A stretch of DNA of 64,000 nucleotides, taken from contig NZ_CP051236.1 of assembly GCF_017794765.1 (NCBI RefSeq), positions 3,246,192-3,310,191 on the forward strand, read 5' to 3'. Position numbers and translations under genes: made by a program. How positions within the stretch are numbered: the stretch's first letter is position 1; every line of letters starts with the position of its first letter. This document shows positions 26,932 through 37,781 of the stretch, piece by piece. The notes beneath the pieces are model-generated. The model was not told the origin of the DNA. It saw only the letters and a program-made list of their open reading frames with translations, and did not search any database. The stretch is from Nitratireductor sp. (lineage in GTDB: Bacteria; Pseudomonadota; Alphaproteobacteria; Rhizobiales; Rhizobiaceae).

Positions 26932-27671
26932 ATGCCCGACCCCACGTCTAACGCACTTAACCGCGTTCACGCGCGTATAGCAGCGGGTGCTCCCGCTGGG
27001 GTGTGGTCGCGGGCTGATTTCCTGGACATCGCCAGCCCGAACGGGGTCGAGAAGGCCCTACAGAGACTTGCCAAGCGTGGCGACATCAGGCGCCCGTGCC
27101 GTGGCCCCGTATGATAAACCGACCACAAGCAAACTGACCGGCAAGATGGAGTTCCCTCCCATCGCATCATTTGTCGATGCAATCGCACGACGCGATAAGC
27201 TGCGAATGCTCGTCGACGGAATGACCGCAGCCAATGACCTTGGATTGACGACGGCAGTCCCAGCCTGCAGTACGATTTACGCCGACACCTATCCAAGGGC
27301 GATCGAGATTGTTGCCAACACGGGCAACCCAAACGCTAAATAGCCAGTCGTCTACAAACTCGACTTCAAGCGGATTCCCGCCAAGACGGCATTCTGGGCC
27401 GGCTGGCCATCCGCGTCGTTCAGATCCTGTCATGGTTTCGCGATGATCGAGCGAGCCCGGATGCGCTGTCAATGGGATTGTCCGACGCCTATCCAGCGCG
27501 CCGGAGCGTAACGCAATTGTCGAAGACCTGCACCAGAGCATCCAAGCCGTTCCCGCTTGGATGTACCCGGCAATCGAAAAAATCACGCAAACACTGTCGG
27601 CCGACGAAAGCTCGGACGACATGTCAGAGCCACTTGAGACGCCATGGACACATGCAGCAAACCCTCGCTGA
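26932..27671 (+). pseudogene. AbiEi-type antitoxin (DUF6088 family), frameshifted
   Basis: The intact start (GAGGGA before ATG) reads a winged-helix antitoxin N-terminus: WSRADFLDIASPNGVEKALQRLAKRGDIRR in pieces. The frame then shifts near 27112; the next frame gives YDKPTTSKLTGKMEFPP, DAIARRDKLRMLVDG and TAANDLGLTTAVPA, hits an in-frame TAG after NPNAK, and goes on with LDFKRIPAKTAFWAGWP; two more frame changes give RVVQILSWFRDD and then SIQAVPAWMYPAIEKI to a stop at 27671. These blocks match DUF6088/AbiEi antitoxins in order. At least three frameshifts and one stop: dead gene. Confidence 0.75.
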
Positions 27672-27820
27672 AATCCTCAGTTCGAGCACCGATGAACGCC
27701 AGGCCCTCTATTCGGCAGTCGCGGCCAAACTGGAGACACGAGCCGAAAACATCGAGAAAGACCTCTATTTCTGCTGGGGTCTCGATTTCCTGTTCAACCG
27801 GCGCAAGGACGACCCCGGAC
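27652..27820 (+). pseudogene. AbiEii-type toxin, N-terminal fragment
   Basis: From the ATG at 27652, which overlaps the end of the antitoxin frame, the translation MQQTLAEILSSSTDERQAL ... ENIEKDLYFCWGLDFLFNRRKDD matches the start of AbiEii/AbiGii nucleotidyltransferase toxins (the IEKDxWxCWxLxxLF block). The similarity stops near 27820, before the nucleotidyltransferase GGTSLSK motif, so the catalytic core is missing. The frame continues with unrelated residues to 28014. Remnant of an abortive-infection toxin-antitoxin pair. Confidence 0.7.
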
Positions 27821-28010
27821 AGCAGTGGGTCAAGCCGGAGGATGAAGAAGCAGTGGGGATTGACGGCTGCCTTCTCCGCGTTTGCGGGGAGAAGAGGCGA
27901 CGGATGTTCTCAGAGCTCTTTCAAGCCCCCTCCCCTTGCGACTGTCCCTTGCGGCTGCATCTTTCCGGCGGCAGAGTGCGCCAAAGCAAAGGCGGGAAAG
28001 GAAACAGGCA

Positions 28011-28382
28011 ATGAAGCGGTTGAGCGGCGGATGCCTGTGCGGCGCGGTGCGGATCGAAGTTTCGGGAGAGCCCGACCGCGTGGGCATCTGCCATTGTCTC
28101 GACTGCCGCAAGCACCATGGCGCGCTGTTTTATGCGGCAGCCGTCTTTGCGGCGGAGGCGGTGCGCGTCACCGGCGAGACACACGCCTATCAGGGCCGCC
28201 ATTTCTGCCCGCGCTGCGGCTCCTCCGTGTTTGCCCGCACCGGTGACGAGATAGAAGTGCATCTCGGCACGCTGGACGCGCCGGACCAGCTTGTGCCGGA
28301 TTATGAGCTGTGGGTGTCACGCCGCGAGAAGTGGCTGCCGGCGTTTCCAGTGAAAGCGCGGTTTGAGCGGGATCGGGAGTGA
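28011..28382 (+). CDS. GFA-family zinc protein
   Basis: A 123-residue single-domain protein of the glutathione-dependent formaldehyde-activating (GFA) fold with zinc cysteines in GGCLCGAVR, CHCLDCRK and CPRCGSS. Most members are not proven formaldehyde enzymes, so the activity is open. ATG at 28011 follows GGAAACAGGCA. It sits directly after the decayed AbiE pair and before the convergent uvrB, and is likely the first intact gene right of the island. A second GFA-family gene is at 46609-46965. Confidence 0.85.
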   Translation: MKRLSGGCLCGAVRIEVSGEPDRVGICHCLDCRKHHGALFYAAAVFAAEAVRVTGETHAYQGRHFCPRCGSSVFARTGDEIEVHLGTLDAPDQLVPDYELWVSRREKWLPAFPVKARFERDRE

Positions 28383-28503
28383 GGAAGTTACCCGAAAAAG
28401 CGATGGACCTTGAGGGCGCACCTACGAAAACCCGGCCGTGCCCCACGGCGTTCTACCAATGGCTCCCGGATAACCTGCGGCTTCCGGGGTGACGGAGGTT
28501 TGT

Positions 28504-31362
<2,859 letters not shown>

Positions 31363-31474
31363 GGGGCGAATATGGAACCGCAGACCCAAAATGGAAAGGG
31401 GTGACGCATGGGGAATGCATCACCCCGCACAGTTCCTGACAGAAGGGTGTCAGGATCAATCATCCGCCGTCATG

Positions 31475-31903
31475 TCAGGCCGGGTAGCGAAGATGCAGCA
31501 CCGGCTCACCCGTGGGTTCGTCGATGCGCTCCTCGATCGGAACGAAGCCATAGCGCGCATAGAAGCTTCGGCCGAGATCGTTCTTCACGAAAACATCGAG
31601 TTCTAGCGTACCCATTCGGGCGACTGCATCATCCATCAGGGCCCGGCCGAGCCCGCGACCGTGAAATGCCGGATCGAGAAACAGGCCGCCGACCTGGTTG
31701 CCGAGCAGCGAGATGAAACCGACGAGCCGGTTATCCACCCAGATGGTGCGCGTCTCGGCCATAGGCAGGTAGACGTTGCGGATGTTGTCGGCCTCGCGCG
31801 TCAGGAAAGCTTCCTCAAGAAAAGCGTGCGCGAGCCGACTGGCGCGAAGCCAGACGGCAACAATGGCGTCGTCATCGACGCCGGGTTGATAAGTCTTGAT
31901 CAT
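31475..31903 (-). CDS. GNAT family N-acetyltransferase
   Basis: A 142-residue acetyltransferase with the acetyl-CoA loop in FLDPAFHGRGLGRALMDDA (QxxGxG/A-type, about residues 78-96) and the following strand LELDVFVKNDLGRSFYARYGF. It transfers acetyl from acetyl-CoA to an amine; substrate unknown, and some close homologues are annotated as resistance or protein acetylases. It stands alone downstream of nothing obvious and reads towards the uvrB start. Confidence 0.85.
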   Translation of the reverse strand: MIKTYQPGVDDDAIVAVWLRASRLAHAFLEEAFLTREADNIRNVYLPMAETRTIWVDNRLVGFISLLGNQVGGLFLDPAFHGRGLGRALMDDAVARMGTLELDVFVKNDLGRSFYARYGFVPIEERIDEPTGEPVLHLRYPA

Positions 31904-32126
31904 TTTCGGTCATGTCCAGTTGTGCAACATCGAACGCGCCTGCCGGAGGCACGCCAGTTGCGAAAAGGCGTTTGAAAAAAGCGAAACGGATGCAGGAGCC
32001 GGTAAAGATCGGCCATCATCCATTTCCGGGGCGAAACCGCCCCCGCTTCACCGGGACATAAAACCTCCAGACGTTTGACAGCGTGCTAGCGCGGGTGCGG
32101 CGCCGCCGCAAGCTCATTTGGCAAAC

Positions 32127-32651
32127 CTATCTCTGGGAGAAATCCTTCGGCTTGAGGAAATCAAGCAGACGCCCAGCGCCAAAGGCGAGCGCATTCCACT
32201 CTCCCTCGATGGTAAAACGGGCGAGAGCAGCAGTAGGGAATTTTTCCCGCATGCGTTCAAGCGCATCCTCTTCGGACCCGGCGCCGGCCAGACGGCTGGC
32301 GAAATCCTCCATGCCTGGATTGTGACCGACAAGGAGAACACGTTTGGCCGTCCTGGAAGTGCTCCGCAACGCGGCGAGCAATTCGTCCGGCGAAGCCATG
32401 TAAAGCCCCTCCCCGCTGCCAAGGTCCGGCTCGGCACCCCCAAGCTCTGCAGCAACCAGACGCCATGTCTGCTGCGCACGACGGGCCGGAGACACCAGAA
32501 CCCGGTCTGGCAACCAGCCCCGCTTCATGAGCTCCCGCCCCATGAGTGGAGCAGCGCGACGTCCGCGCGGCGCCAGCGGGCGCTCAATGTCACTCATGCC
32601 CGGCTCGTCCCAACTCGACTTCGCATGGCGCAACAGCAGAAGTTCTTTCAT
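32127..32651 (-). CDS. SixA-type histidine phosphatase
   Basis: A 174-residue single-domain phosphohistidine phosphatase: LLLRHAKSSW with the RHA/G motif at residues 7-10, S-PARRAQQT, and the second His in VLLVGHNPGMED. SixA in E. coli removes phosphate from His of phosphorelay or PTS proteins; here the target is unknown. It is divergent from the DUF2239 gene, and the 15-bp inverted repeats between them could control both. Confidence 0.88.
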   Translation of the reverse strand: MKELLLLRHAKSSWDEPGMSDIERPLAPRGRRAAPLMGRELMKRGWLPDRVLVSPARRAQQTWRLVAAELGGAEPDLGSGEGLYMASPDELLAALRSTSRTAKRVLLVGHNPGMEDFASRLAGAGSEEDALERMREKFPTAALARFTIEGEWNALAFGAGRLLDFLKPKDFSQR

Positions 32652-32673
32652 TCGCCCTCCAATCCTGCCGATA

Positions 32674-32716
32674 TTTTACCCGGGTATATTGACAGATTTA
32701 TTATACCCGGGTAAAA
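32674..32716. promoter_or_regulatory. Paired TACCCGGGTA operators in a 15-bp inverted repeat
   Basis: TTTTACCCGGGTATA (32674-32688) and its exact reverse complement (32702-32716) face each other; each core TACCCGGGTA is itself a perfect palindrome (32677-32686, 32704-32713). Centres are 27 bp apart. The right copy covers the -10 side of the promoter at 32689-32717. A dimer-pair repressor site is the best reading; the regulator is not identified. Confidence 0.75.
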
Positions 32717-32717
32717 C
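32689..32717 (+). promoter_or_regulatory. Promoter of the DUF2239 gene
   Basis: TTGACA (32689-32694), a 17-bp spacer and TAAAAC (32712-32717) form a good sigma-70 promoter 28 bp before the start at 32745. Its spacer and -10 element overlap the second operator. Confidence 0.65.
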
Positions 32718-32744
32718 TCAAGATCATCCAAAGGAACGCTCCCA

Positions 32745-33308
32745 ATGTCCAATTTCACTGCATTCCATGGCAACAGGCTTCTTGCCAGCGGCAGCGCCCT
32801 CGAGGTCGCGCTGACGGCCAAGACATTGCTCGACGAACACCCAGGCGCAGATGTGCTTATCTTCGACGATCTGTCCGGCCGGCAGATCGACTTCAACCTT
32901 GCAGGCAGCCACGAGGATGTGGCGGCCAGACTGGCTCCGGAAGCGCAGAACACGCAACCAAGGCGCGCGCCCGGTCGCCCGAGACTGGGCGTGGTGGCGC
33001 GAGAGGTGACCCTGCTGCCGCGCCAGTGGGACTGGCTGAACGCGCAACCGGGCGGTGCGTCGGCAACACTGCGAAAGCTGGTCGATGCCGCCCGCACAAA
33101 GGATGCGCCGCATGAAAAGGTCCGCAGGGCCAAAAGCGCAGCCGATACGTTCATGATGGCGATGCTGGGCGACCAGCCCGGATATGAAGACGCGGCTCGC
33201 GCGCTTTATGCAGGGGACGCAAAGGGTTTCCGGCGCAGAATAGGCAACTGGCCACCCGACCTGCGGACCCATGTGGAACGCCTTGCGGCTCCGGCATTCG
33301 AAAGCTGA
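32745..33308 (+). CDS. DUF2239 family protein
   Basis: A 187-residue soluble protein of the DUF2239 family. The N-terminal half (FTAFHGNRLLASGSALEVALTAK, LIFDDLSGRQIDFNL) and the REVTLLPRQWDWLNAQPGGASATLRKLVDAAR block are typical; the latter looks like a ribbon-helix DNA-binding or peptide-binding segment. Function is not known. The promoter carries paired palindromic operators. It is monocistronic and converges on a GNAT gene six bases away. Confidence 0.85.
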   Translation: MSNFTAFHGNRLLASGSALEVALTAKTLLDEHPGADVLIFDDLSGRQIDFNLAGSHEDVAARLAPEAQNTQPRRAPGRPRLGVVAREVTLLPRQWDWLNAQPGGASATLRKLVDAARTKDAPHEKVRRAKSAADTFMMAMLGDQPGYEDAARALYAGDAKGFRRRIGNWPPDLRTHVERLAAPAFES

Positions 33309-33314
33309 GCAGGT

Positions 33315-33869
33315 TCACAATGCCCGCGCATCATCGAGCCGCTTGTACATGATCGTGGTGGCGTCCAGGCGGTCGAGAAACGGATCGCGGCAATAGTCCG
33401 GAATAATACCGGCAACGGAAAAGCCAAGTGCCGCATAAAGCGGCTCGGCCTTGTCGCCGGTCCGTGTGTCGAGCGTGATGAGGCTGCGGCCAAGGCTGCG
33501 CGCCTCACCTTCGAGCACCTCCATAAGCGCACGGGCGATACCCTGCCGGCGAGAGGCGGGGTCGACCAGGAGCTTGGACGCTTCGGCCCTGTGCGGCTGA
33601 TTGGGCGGGGTATCTACGACCAGCTGAACCGACCCCGCAAGCCTGCCGTCCTTACGGGCAATGAAGAGAAGACGCCCACCTGAACCAACCGCCGGAAGAA
33701 CTTTTTCCCGCCAGAAGTTCATCGAAGCTTCCATGCCGAACGGCAATATGAACCCGATGCTTGCCCCGCCATGGACGCACGCGTGAAGCAGACCTGCCAG
33801 CTCAGGCAGAATCCGGAACGCGGTGAGTGCATCGACACGTTCTATGGAAAAGGTGGTGTTGCTCTGCAT
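33315..33869 (-). CDS. GNAT family N-acetyltransferase
   Basis: A 184-residue acetyltransferase with the CoA loop VDPASRRQGIARALMEVLE (about residues 108-126) and the pattern SLITLDTRTGDKAEPLYAALGF. It lies two bases after the XRE-cupin regulator gene and is almost certainly co-transcribed, a common arrangement for XRE-cupin/GNAT pairs thought to handle amino-compound detoxification. Substrate unknown. Confidence 0.87.
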   Translation of the reverse strand: MQSNTTFSIERVDALTAFRILPELAGLLHACVHGGASIGFILPFGMEASMNFWREKVLPAVGSGGRLLFIARKDGRLAGSVQLVVDTPPNQPHRAEASKLLVDPASRRQGIARALMEVLEGEARSLGRSLITLDTRTGDKAEPLYAALGFSVAGIIPDYCRDPFLDRLDATTIMYKRLDDARAL

Positions 33870-33871
33870 GG

Positions 33872-34444
33872 TCAGACCGTGAAAAGGAGATAACGCGCAC
33901 CTGCGGACGCATCGGCGTCAAACCGGCTCGGACCGCGAAGCTGATAGCGAAGGCAATCACCCGGATGCAGTGTGTAGGCCATACCATCGACTGTGATATG
34001 CAAGGTGCCCTGCAGCAAAACCAGGTGATGCTCCAGTCCGGCGCGAGGCGGCCCGTCATAGATGATCCGCGCACCGGGACGAAGCGCGCCTTCCATCGCC
34101 TCCCCGACAAGCGCACGCGCAGGAGGCGAAACGATCCGGCGCGTAAACCCGGATCGGGCATCCTCCCACACCGTCTGAGCGGCACGTGGAACGAGTGGCG
34201 GAAAATCGTCTTCCACAAGATGCATGAGGCGCGAAAGTGTTATGCCGTACGCCTGACAAAGCCTGCCCAGAACGGTGGCAGTGGCGCTGACCTCCGCGTT
34301 TTCGAGTCTCGAAAGGGTCGCGCGGCTCACAGCGCTACGGCCGGCAAGATCTTCGAGCGACCAGCCACGCTCCTGACGAAGTGTGCGAAGGCGCTCGGCA
34401 ATACGCCGATCAACGTTGAAAGGGGCATCTGATCCTGAATCCAT
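33872..34444 (-). CDS. XRE-cupin transcriptional regulator
   Basis: A 190-residue regulator: HTH_3 domain (RRIAERLRTLRQERGWSLEDLAGRSAVSRATLSRLEN in pieces, about 12-50) followed by a C-terminal cupin (about 105-185, with LEHHLVLLQGTL and LHPGDCLRYQ) that senses a small molecule. It controls the co-transcribed acetyltransferase gene in all likelihood. ATG at 34444 is used; the frame is open further upstream but that part is not homologous. It is divergent from bioR with 118 bp between. Confidence 0.88.
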   Translation of the reverse strand: MDSGSDAPFNVDRRIAERLRTLRQERGWSLEDLAGRSAVSRATLSRLENAEVSATATVLGRLCQAYGITLSRLMHLVEDDFPPLVPRAAQTVWEDARSGFTRRIVSPPARALVGEAMEGALRPGARIIYDGPPRAGLEHHLVLLQGTLHITVDGMAYTLHPGDCLRYQLRGPSRFDADASAGARYLLFTV

Positions 34445-34550
34445 ATTTGAGAAATTATCCCATATATGAAAATCGTCAAGCGGCGCGTTGCGACTCTCCT
34501 CTCTCTCGTGAACACGCGGAAGCGCACTCGACAAAGCAGCATGAAGCAAA

Positions 34551-34560
34551 TTATCTATAA
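34551..34560. promoter_or_regulatory. BioR box in front of bioR
   Basis: Exact TTATCTATAA, the known BioR operator of alphaproteobacteria, two bases before the bioR start codon. It implies autorepression. Its position so close to the ATG leaves no room for a ribosome site, so the transcript may be leaderless or the true start may be further in. Confidence 0.85.
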
Positions 34561-34562
34561 TT

Positions 34563-35228
34563 ATGACCACACGCAAAGAGACCAAAGCCACCCAGATTGC
34601 CCGCACGCTGGCCGAGCGCATCGTTTCAGGCAAACTCGAACCGGGTGCGCGGTTGCGACAGGATCATATCGCCGAGGAGTTCGGCACGAGCCACGTGCCG
34701 GTGCGCGAGGCGTTCCGCCTGCTGGAAGCCCAGGGCCTGGCAAAGAACGAGCCGCGCCGCGGGGTGCGGGTAGCGGCCTTCGATCTGAACCAGGTGCGCG
34801 AGGTGGCGGAGATGCGCGCGGCGCTGGAAGTGCTGGCCTTGCGCAATGCGGCGCAACACCTGACCCCGGCGATCCTCGCGGCGGCGGAAGAGGCAACTCT
34901 CGAAGGCGACCAGGCCCGAGACGTGATGGCATGGGAAGCGGCAAACCGGCGTTTTCACCGGCTTCTCGTGGCCCCATGCGGCATGCCTCGGTTGCTGGCC
35001 GCCATCGACGATCTGCATGCGGCGAGCGCCCGCTTCCTTTTCTCTGCATGGCGCTCCAACTGGGAAACGCGTACGGACCGCGATCATCGCGCGATCCTCG
35101 AACATCTGCGGCGCGGAGAAACTGACGCGGCATGTGCGGTTCTCTCCCGGCATGTGCAGTGGATCGGGCACAAGCCTATCGAGACGGCGTCCGGCAAAAA
35201 GCGCAAGGCCTTCGTGATCGAGGGCTGA
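34563..35228 (+). CDS. bioR: BioR, GntR-family biotin repressor
   Basis: A 221-residue FadR-type GntR regulator: winged helix (QIARTLAERIVSGKLEPGARLRQ, EEFGTSHVPVREAFRLLEAQGL) and an FCD effector domain with metal-type His residues. The presence of exact BioR boxes both before this gene and before bioY identifies it as BioR, the alphaproteobacterial repressor of biotin synthesis and uptake genes, which replaces BirA-type control. It reads towards bioY, 201 bp downstream. Confidence 0.9.
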   Translation: MTTRKETKATQIARTLAERIVSGKLEPGARLRQDHIAEEFGTSHVPVREAFRLLEAQGLAKNEPRRGVRVAAFDLNQVREVAEMRAALEVLALRNAAQHLTPAILAAAEEATLEGDQARDVMAWEAANRRFHRLLVAPCGMPRLLAAIDDLHAASARFLFSAWRSNWETRTDRDHRAILEHLRRGETDAACAVLSRHVQWIGHKPIETASGKKRKAFVIEG

Positions 35229-35384
35229 CCCGCCCCGCGGTCTTCGTTTCCAGGCCAAGCAGGTCCAGAGCCCTGACTTTCGCGCGCCGTCCCCGCGCAG
35301 CCACGCTCATTAGCCCTGAAACCGATGAAGCCGAGAAGGGTTATTCACACCCCTCTTGCCAAAGCTGCGCGAATATGGACTCAA

Positions 35385-35394
35385 TAATAGATCA
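35385..35394. promoter_or_regulatory. Weak second BioR-like box
   Basis: TAATAGATCA differs from the reverse box TTATAGATAA at two positions and lies exactly 20 bp before the perfect box at 35405. It may add a cooperative site. Confidence 0.35.
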
Positions 35395-35404
35395 ATACCC
35401 AAAA

Positions 35405-35414
35405 TTATCTATAA
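35405..35414. promoter_or_regulatory. BioR box in front of bioY
   Basis: Exact TTATCTATAA within AAAATTATCTATAATTTT, 15 bp upstream of the bioY start codon; repressor binding would block transcription of the bioY operon when biotin is plentiful. Confidence 0.88.
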
Positions 35415-35429
35415 TTTTAAAGGTGCACA

Positions 35430-36035
35430 ATGTCACAAGGTTCCGTCCACCTGCACACCCCCGGCCTGATCGGCAGTGCGGGCGCCCTGCAGCTTGACCA
35501 GAAGTCGCTTGCTTTCAAGGTCGGCGCAGTCGTGCTTGGCACAGCGTTCCTGGCGCTGGCGTCGCGCGTCGAAGTCCCCATGGTCCCGGTCCCGGTGACC
35601 ATGCAGACCTTCGCGATCGCGATGATCGGCGCGCTCTACGGCGCACGCCTGGGTACGCTGACCGTCCTCACTTGGCTCGGTGAGGCCATGATCGGCCTGC
35701 CGGTTCTGGCCGGTGGTGCCGGTGGCCTTGCCCATTTCGCCGGACCGACTGGCGGCTACCTTGCGTCGTTTCCGATCATGGCACTCCTCGTCGGCCTTCT
35801 GGCTGAACGAGGCTGGAACGCTCGACGCCCGCTCCTCGCGTTCAGTTCCATGCTCTCGGCAAACGCACTCTGTCTCGCGATGGGAGGCATCTGGCTTTCC
35901 GGCATGATCGGTATGGAAAAGGCGTTCCTGCTTGGCGTCGCACCCTTTGTCGTCGGGGGCATTCTGAAATCCGCGCTCGGTGCCGCAACCCTGGTGGCGC
36001 TCTCGCGGTTTGCGAAACGCGGCGACACGAAATGA
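35430..36035 (+). CDS. bioY: Biotin transporter BioY
   Basis: A 201-residue membrane protein with about six helices; the VPMVPVPVTMQTFAI stretch (about residues 48-62) and the GGAGGLAHFAGPTGGYL loop are hallmark BioY motifs. It is the S component that binds biotin, either alone or with a shared ECF energy module, which is not in this window. AAAGG precedes the ATG. Its stop overlaps the next gene by ATGA, so the following DUF1284 gene shares BioR control. Confidence 0.95.
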   Translation: MSQGSVHLHTPGLIGSAGALQLDQKSLAFKVGAVVLGTAFLALASRVEVPMVPVPVTMQTFAIAMIGALYGARLGTLTVLTWLGEAMIGLPVLAGGAGGLAHFAGPTGGYLASFPIMALLVGLLAERGWNARRPLLAFSSMLSANALCLAMGGIWLSGMIGMEKAFLLGVAPFVVGGILKSALGAATLVALSRFAKRGDTK

Positions 36036-36469
36036 CGGTGCGGCTGCGTGCGCATCATCTTCTGTGCATGCTCACTTATGTCGGGCGGGGCTACAGCCCC
36101 GCTTTCACCGCCAATTATGACGAGATCGTTTTACGCCTCAATGCAGGTGAGGATGCAGTTCTCGTCGAAGGACCAGACGACATTTGCCGTCCCCTCCTTG
36201 GGGAAAACCCGCACGCGCACTGCCTCAACGCGCGTGTGGGCCAACGGGATACCCGTGCTGCAAGCGCACTTTCATATTGGCTCGGCCAGGCGATTGATAC
36301 AGGCCACGCCCTGCACCTCGACAAGAGACTGATCGAACGGATGCGCTCCGCCTTTGCCGAGGGCAAGACCCGAAAGGCGTGTCTTGGCTGCGAATGGCTC
36401 GCCCTATGCACCACCGTCGCCCGAAAGGAATTTGAAGGCGCGCTTCTGGCGCCAGATTTGCGCGAATGA
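36032..36469 (+). CDS. DUF1284 cysteine-rich protein
   Basis: A 145-residue protein of DUF1284: RLRAHHLLCMLTYVGRGYSPAF at the start, and Cys residues in GPDDIC, HC, and CLGCEWLALC, suggesting a metal or iron-sulfur site. Function is unknown. Coupled to bioY by a 4-bp overlap and to a histidine phosphatase gene downstream, so it sits in a BioR-controlled transcript. Confidence 0.85.
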   Translation: MTVRLRAHHLLCMLTYVGRGYSPAFTANYDEIVLRLNAGEDAVLVEGPDDICRPLLGENPHAHCLNARVGQRDTRAASALSYWLGQAIDTGHALHLDKRLIERMRSAFAEGKTRKACLGCEWLALCTTVARKEFEGALLAPDLRE

Positions 36470-36522
36470 GTTTTAAGGCACGGGATGGACCCCGAACCCG
36501 CCTCGTGCCAGAACATGCATCG

Positions 36523-37098
36523 ATGGCAAGACTTCTCTTCATCACACACCCCGAGGTCATCGTCGACCCCAGCACCGACGTGAAAGACTGGGGGCTAAGC
36601 ACTGCCGGACGCGAGCGCATGATGCGTTTTGCAACAAGTGACGCCGCCCAAAACATCGGAACGATCTGGTCGAGCACGGAGAAAAAGGCCCTTGAAGCGG
36701 CCGCCATTCTTGGCGCAGAGCGCCGTACCGACGTCAAAACAGACCCCATGCTGGGAGAAAATGACCGTTCGGCGACCGGCTTTCTTCCGCCTCCTGAATT
36801 TGAGCGCATGGCTGATGCCTTCTTTGCCCAGCCGACCAGAAGTATTCTGGGATGGGAGCGCGCTATTGATGCACAGCACAGGATTCATGCAACCCTGAAC
36901 AGGATCCTCTCGGAAGGGGGAACCGGAGACATTGCCGTCATCGCTCATGGCGCTGTCGGAACGCTGCTTCTTTGCAGGCTGCGCGATGTGCCAATCGCCC
37001 GCGCCCATGACCAGCCCTTTCAGGGGCACTTCTGGTCCGCAACACTGCCTGACATGCGGATTCTGCACGGCTGGATTCCGATAGCGGAAAAAGCCTGA
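36523..37098 (+). CDS. Histidine phosphatase family protein
   Basis: A 191-residue phosphoglycerate mutase-like protein starting MARLLFITHPEVIVDP; the catalytic His is in THPE rather than the usual RHG, and the second His is in VIAHGAVGTLL. Homologues with THPEV form a distinct group of unknown substrate. The start is uncertain: ATG at 36466 would overlap the previous stop by ATGA and add 19 residues. It ends the bioY-DUF1284 transcript. Confidence 0.75.
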   Translation: MARLLFITHPEVIVDPSTDVKDWGLSTAGRERMMRFATSDAAQNIGTIWSSTEKKALEAAAILGAERRTDVKTDPMLGENDRSATGFLPPPEFERMADAFFAQPTRSILGWERAIDAQHRIHATLNRILSEGGTGDIAVIAHGAVGTLLLCRLRDVPIARAHDQPFQGHFWSATLPDMRILHGWIPIAEKA

Positions 37099-37121
37099 TC
37101 CAGGCGTCGGGAATTATATAG

Positions 37122-37448
37122 ATCGCGAGCTTCGCAGTCGGCGGGCAGCATTACCGGGGCCTTGAAGCCGGACCGCCGGATGCATTCAACCACAGTTTCT
37201 CGATCATCATCGAATGCGACACACAGGCCGAGATCGATCGATTGTGGGCCGCGCTCGGCGAAAGCGGAACCATCGAACAATGCGGATGGCTGAAAGATCG
37301 CTGGGGGCTGAGCTGGCAGATTTTGCCGAAACAACTCGGTGAATTGATGAACGATCCGGACCCCGCCAGGGCACAGCGCATCACCGAGGCGATGCTCCAG
37401 ATGGTCAAGCTCGACATTGCCGCGCTGGAAGCAGCCGCAAGCAGATGA
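37122..37448 (+). pseudogene. VOC/PhnB-like glyoxalase-fold gene, N-terminus missing
   Basis: The frame after a stop at 37119 reads FAVGGQHYRGLEAGPPDAFNHSFSIIIE (in pieces) then CGWLKDRWGLSWQILPKQLGELM, the C-terminal two thirds of a PhnB-like VOC protein. There is no start codon until 37242, inside the domain, and no first half upstream. Broken remnant; a short product from 37242 would lack most of the fold. Confidence 0.7.
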
Positions 37449-37781
37449 CGGATATTATACCTTAGTAGAATACGCTCCGGAGTTTATGTCGAAATCCGGC
37501 TGAAAATGACGTTTCTCCGGCTCGCGATTTTTTAAGCCGCTTGTCAAAATGCGCGCAATTGCACGGCCCGGCGGGGATGCAAACCGGCTCTTCGGAGAGT
37601 CTTGTAGCTCTTTCCCTTTCGTGTCATAGATTCATCCGCGCTCGGGTGATTGCAGACCCGGAGACTGGAAGCTTTATGATTTGGACGGCCCCTTTCCCCG
37701 ATTTTCTTCAAACTCTCGAACCACCGCTAAGCTGTGCACGTTGCGCAGACGCGACTTCTCAAAGGGAAAAGGAGTTTCCCA
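37449..37781. other. Upstream region and leader of the first cold-shock gene
   Basis: No gene. It carries the promoter region and a long 5' leader of the cold-shock gene at 37782, including the 29-bp block (37642-37670) shared with the second cold-shock gene. Confidence 0.6.
37642..37670 (+). promoter_or_regulatory. Shared cold-shock leader block, copy 1
   Basis: A 29-bp block matching copy 2 (38154-38182) at about 24 positions, including the identical run CCCGGAGACTGGAA. It ends 111 bp before the start codon. Probably a 5' leader element or promoter core common to both cold-shock genes. Confidence 0.6.
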
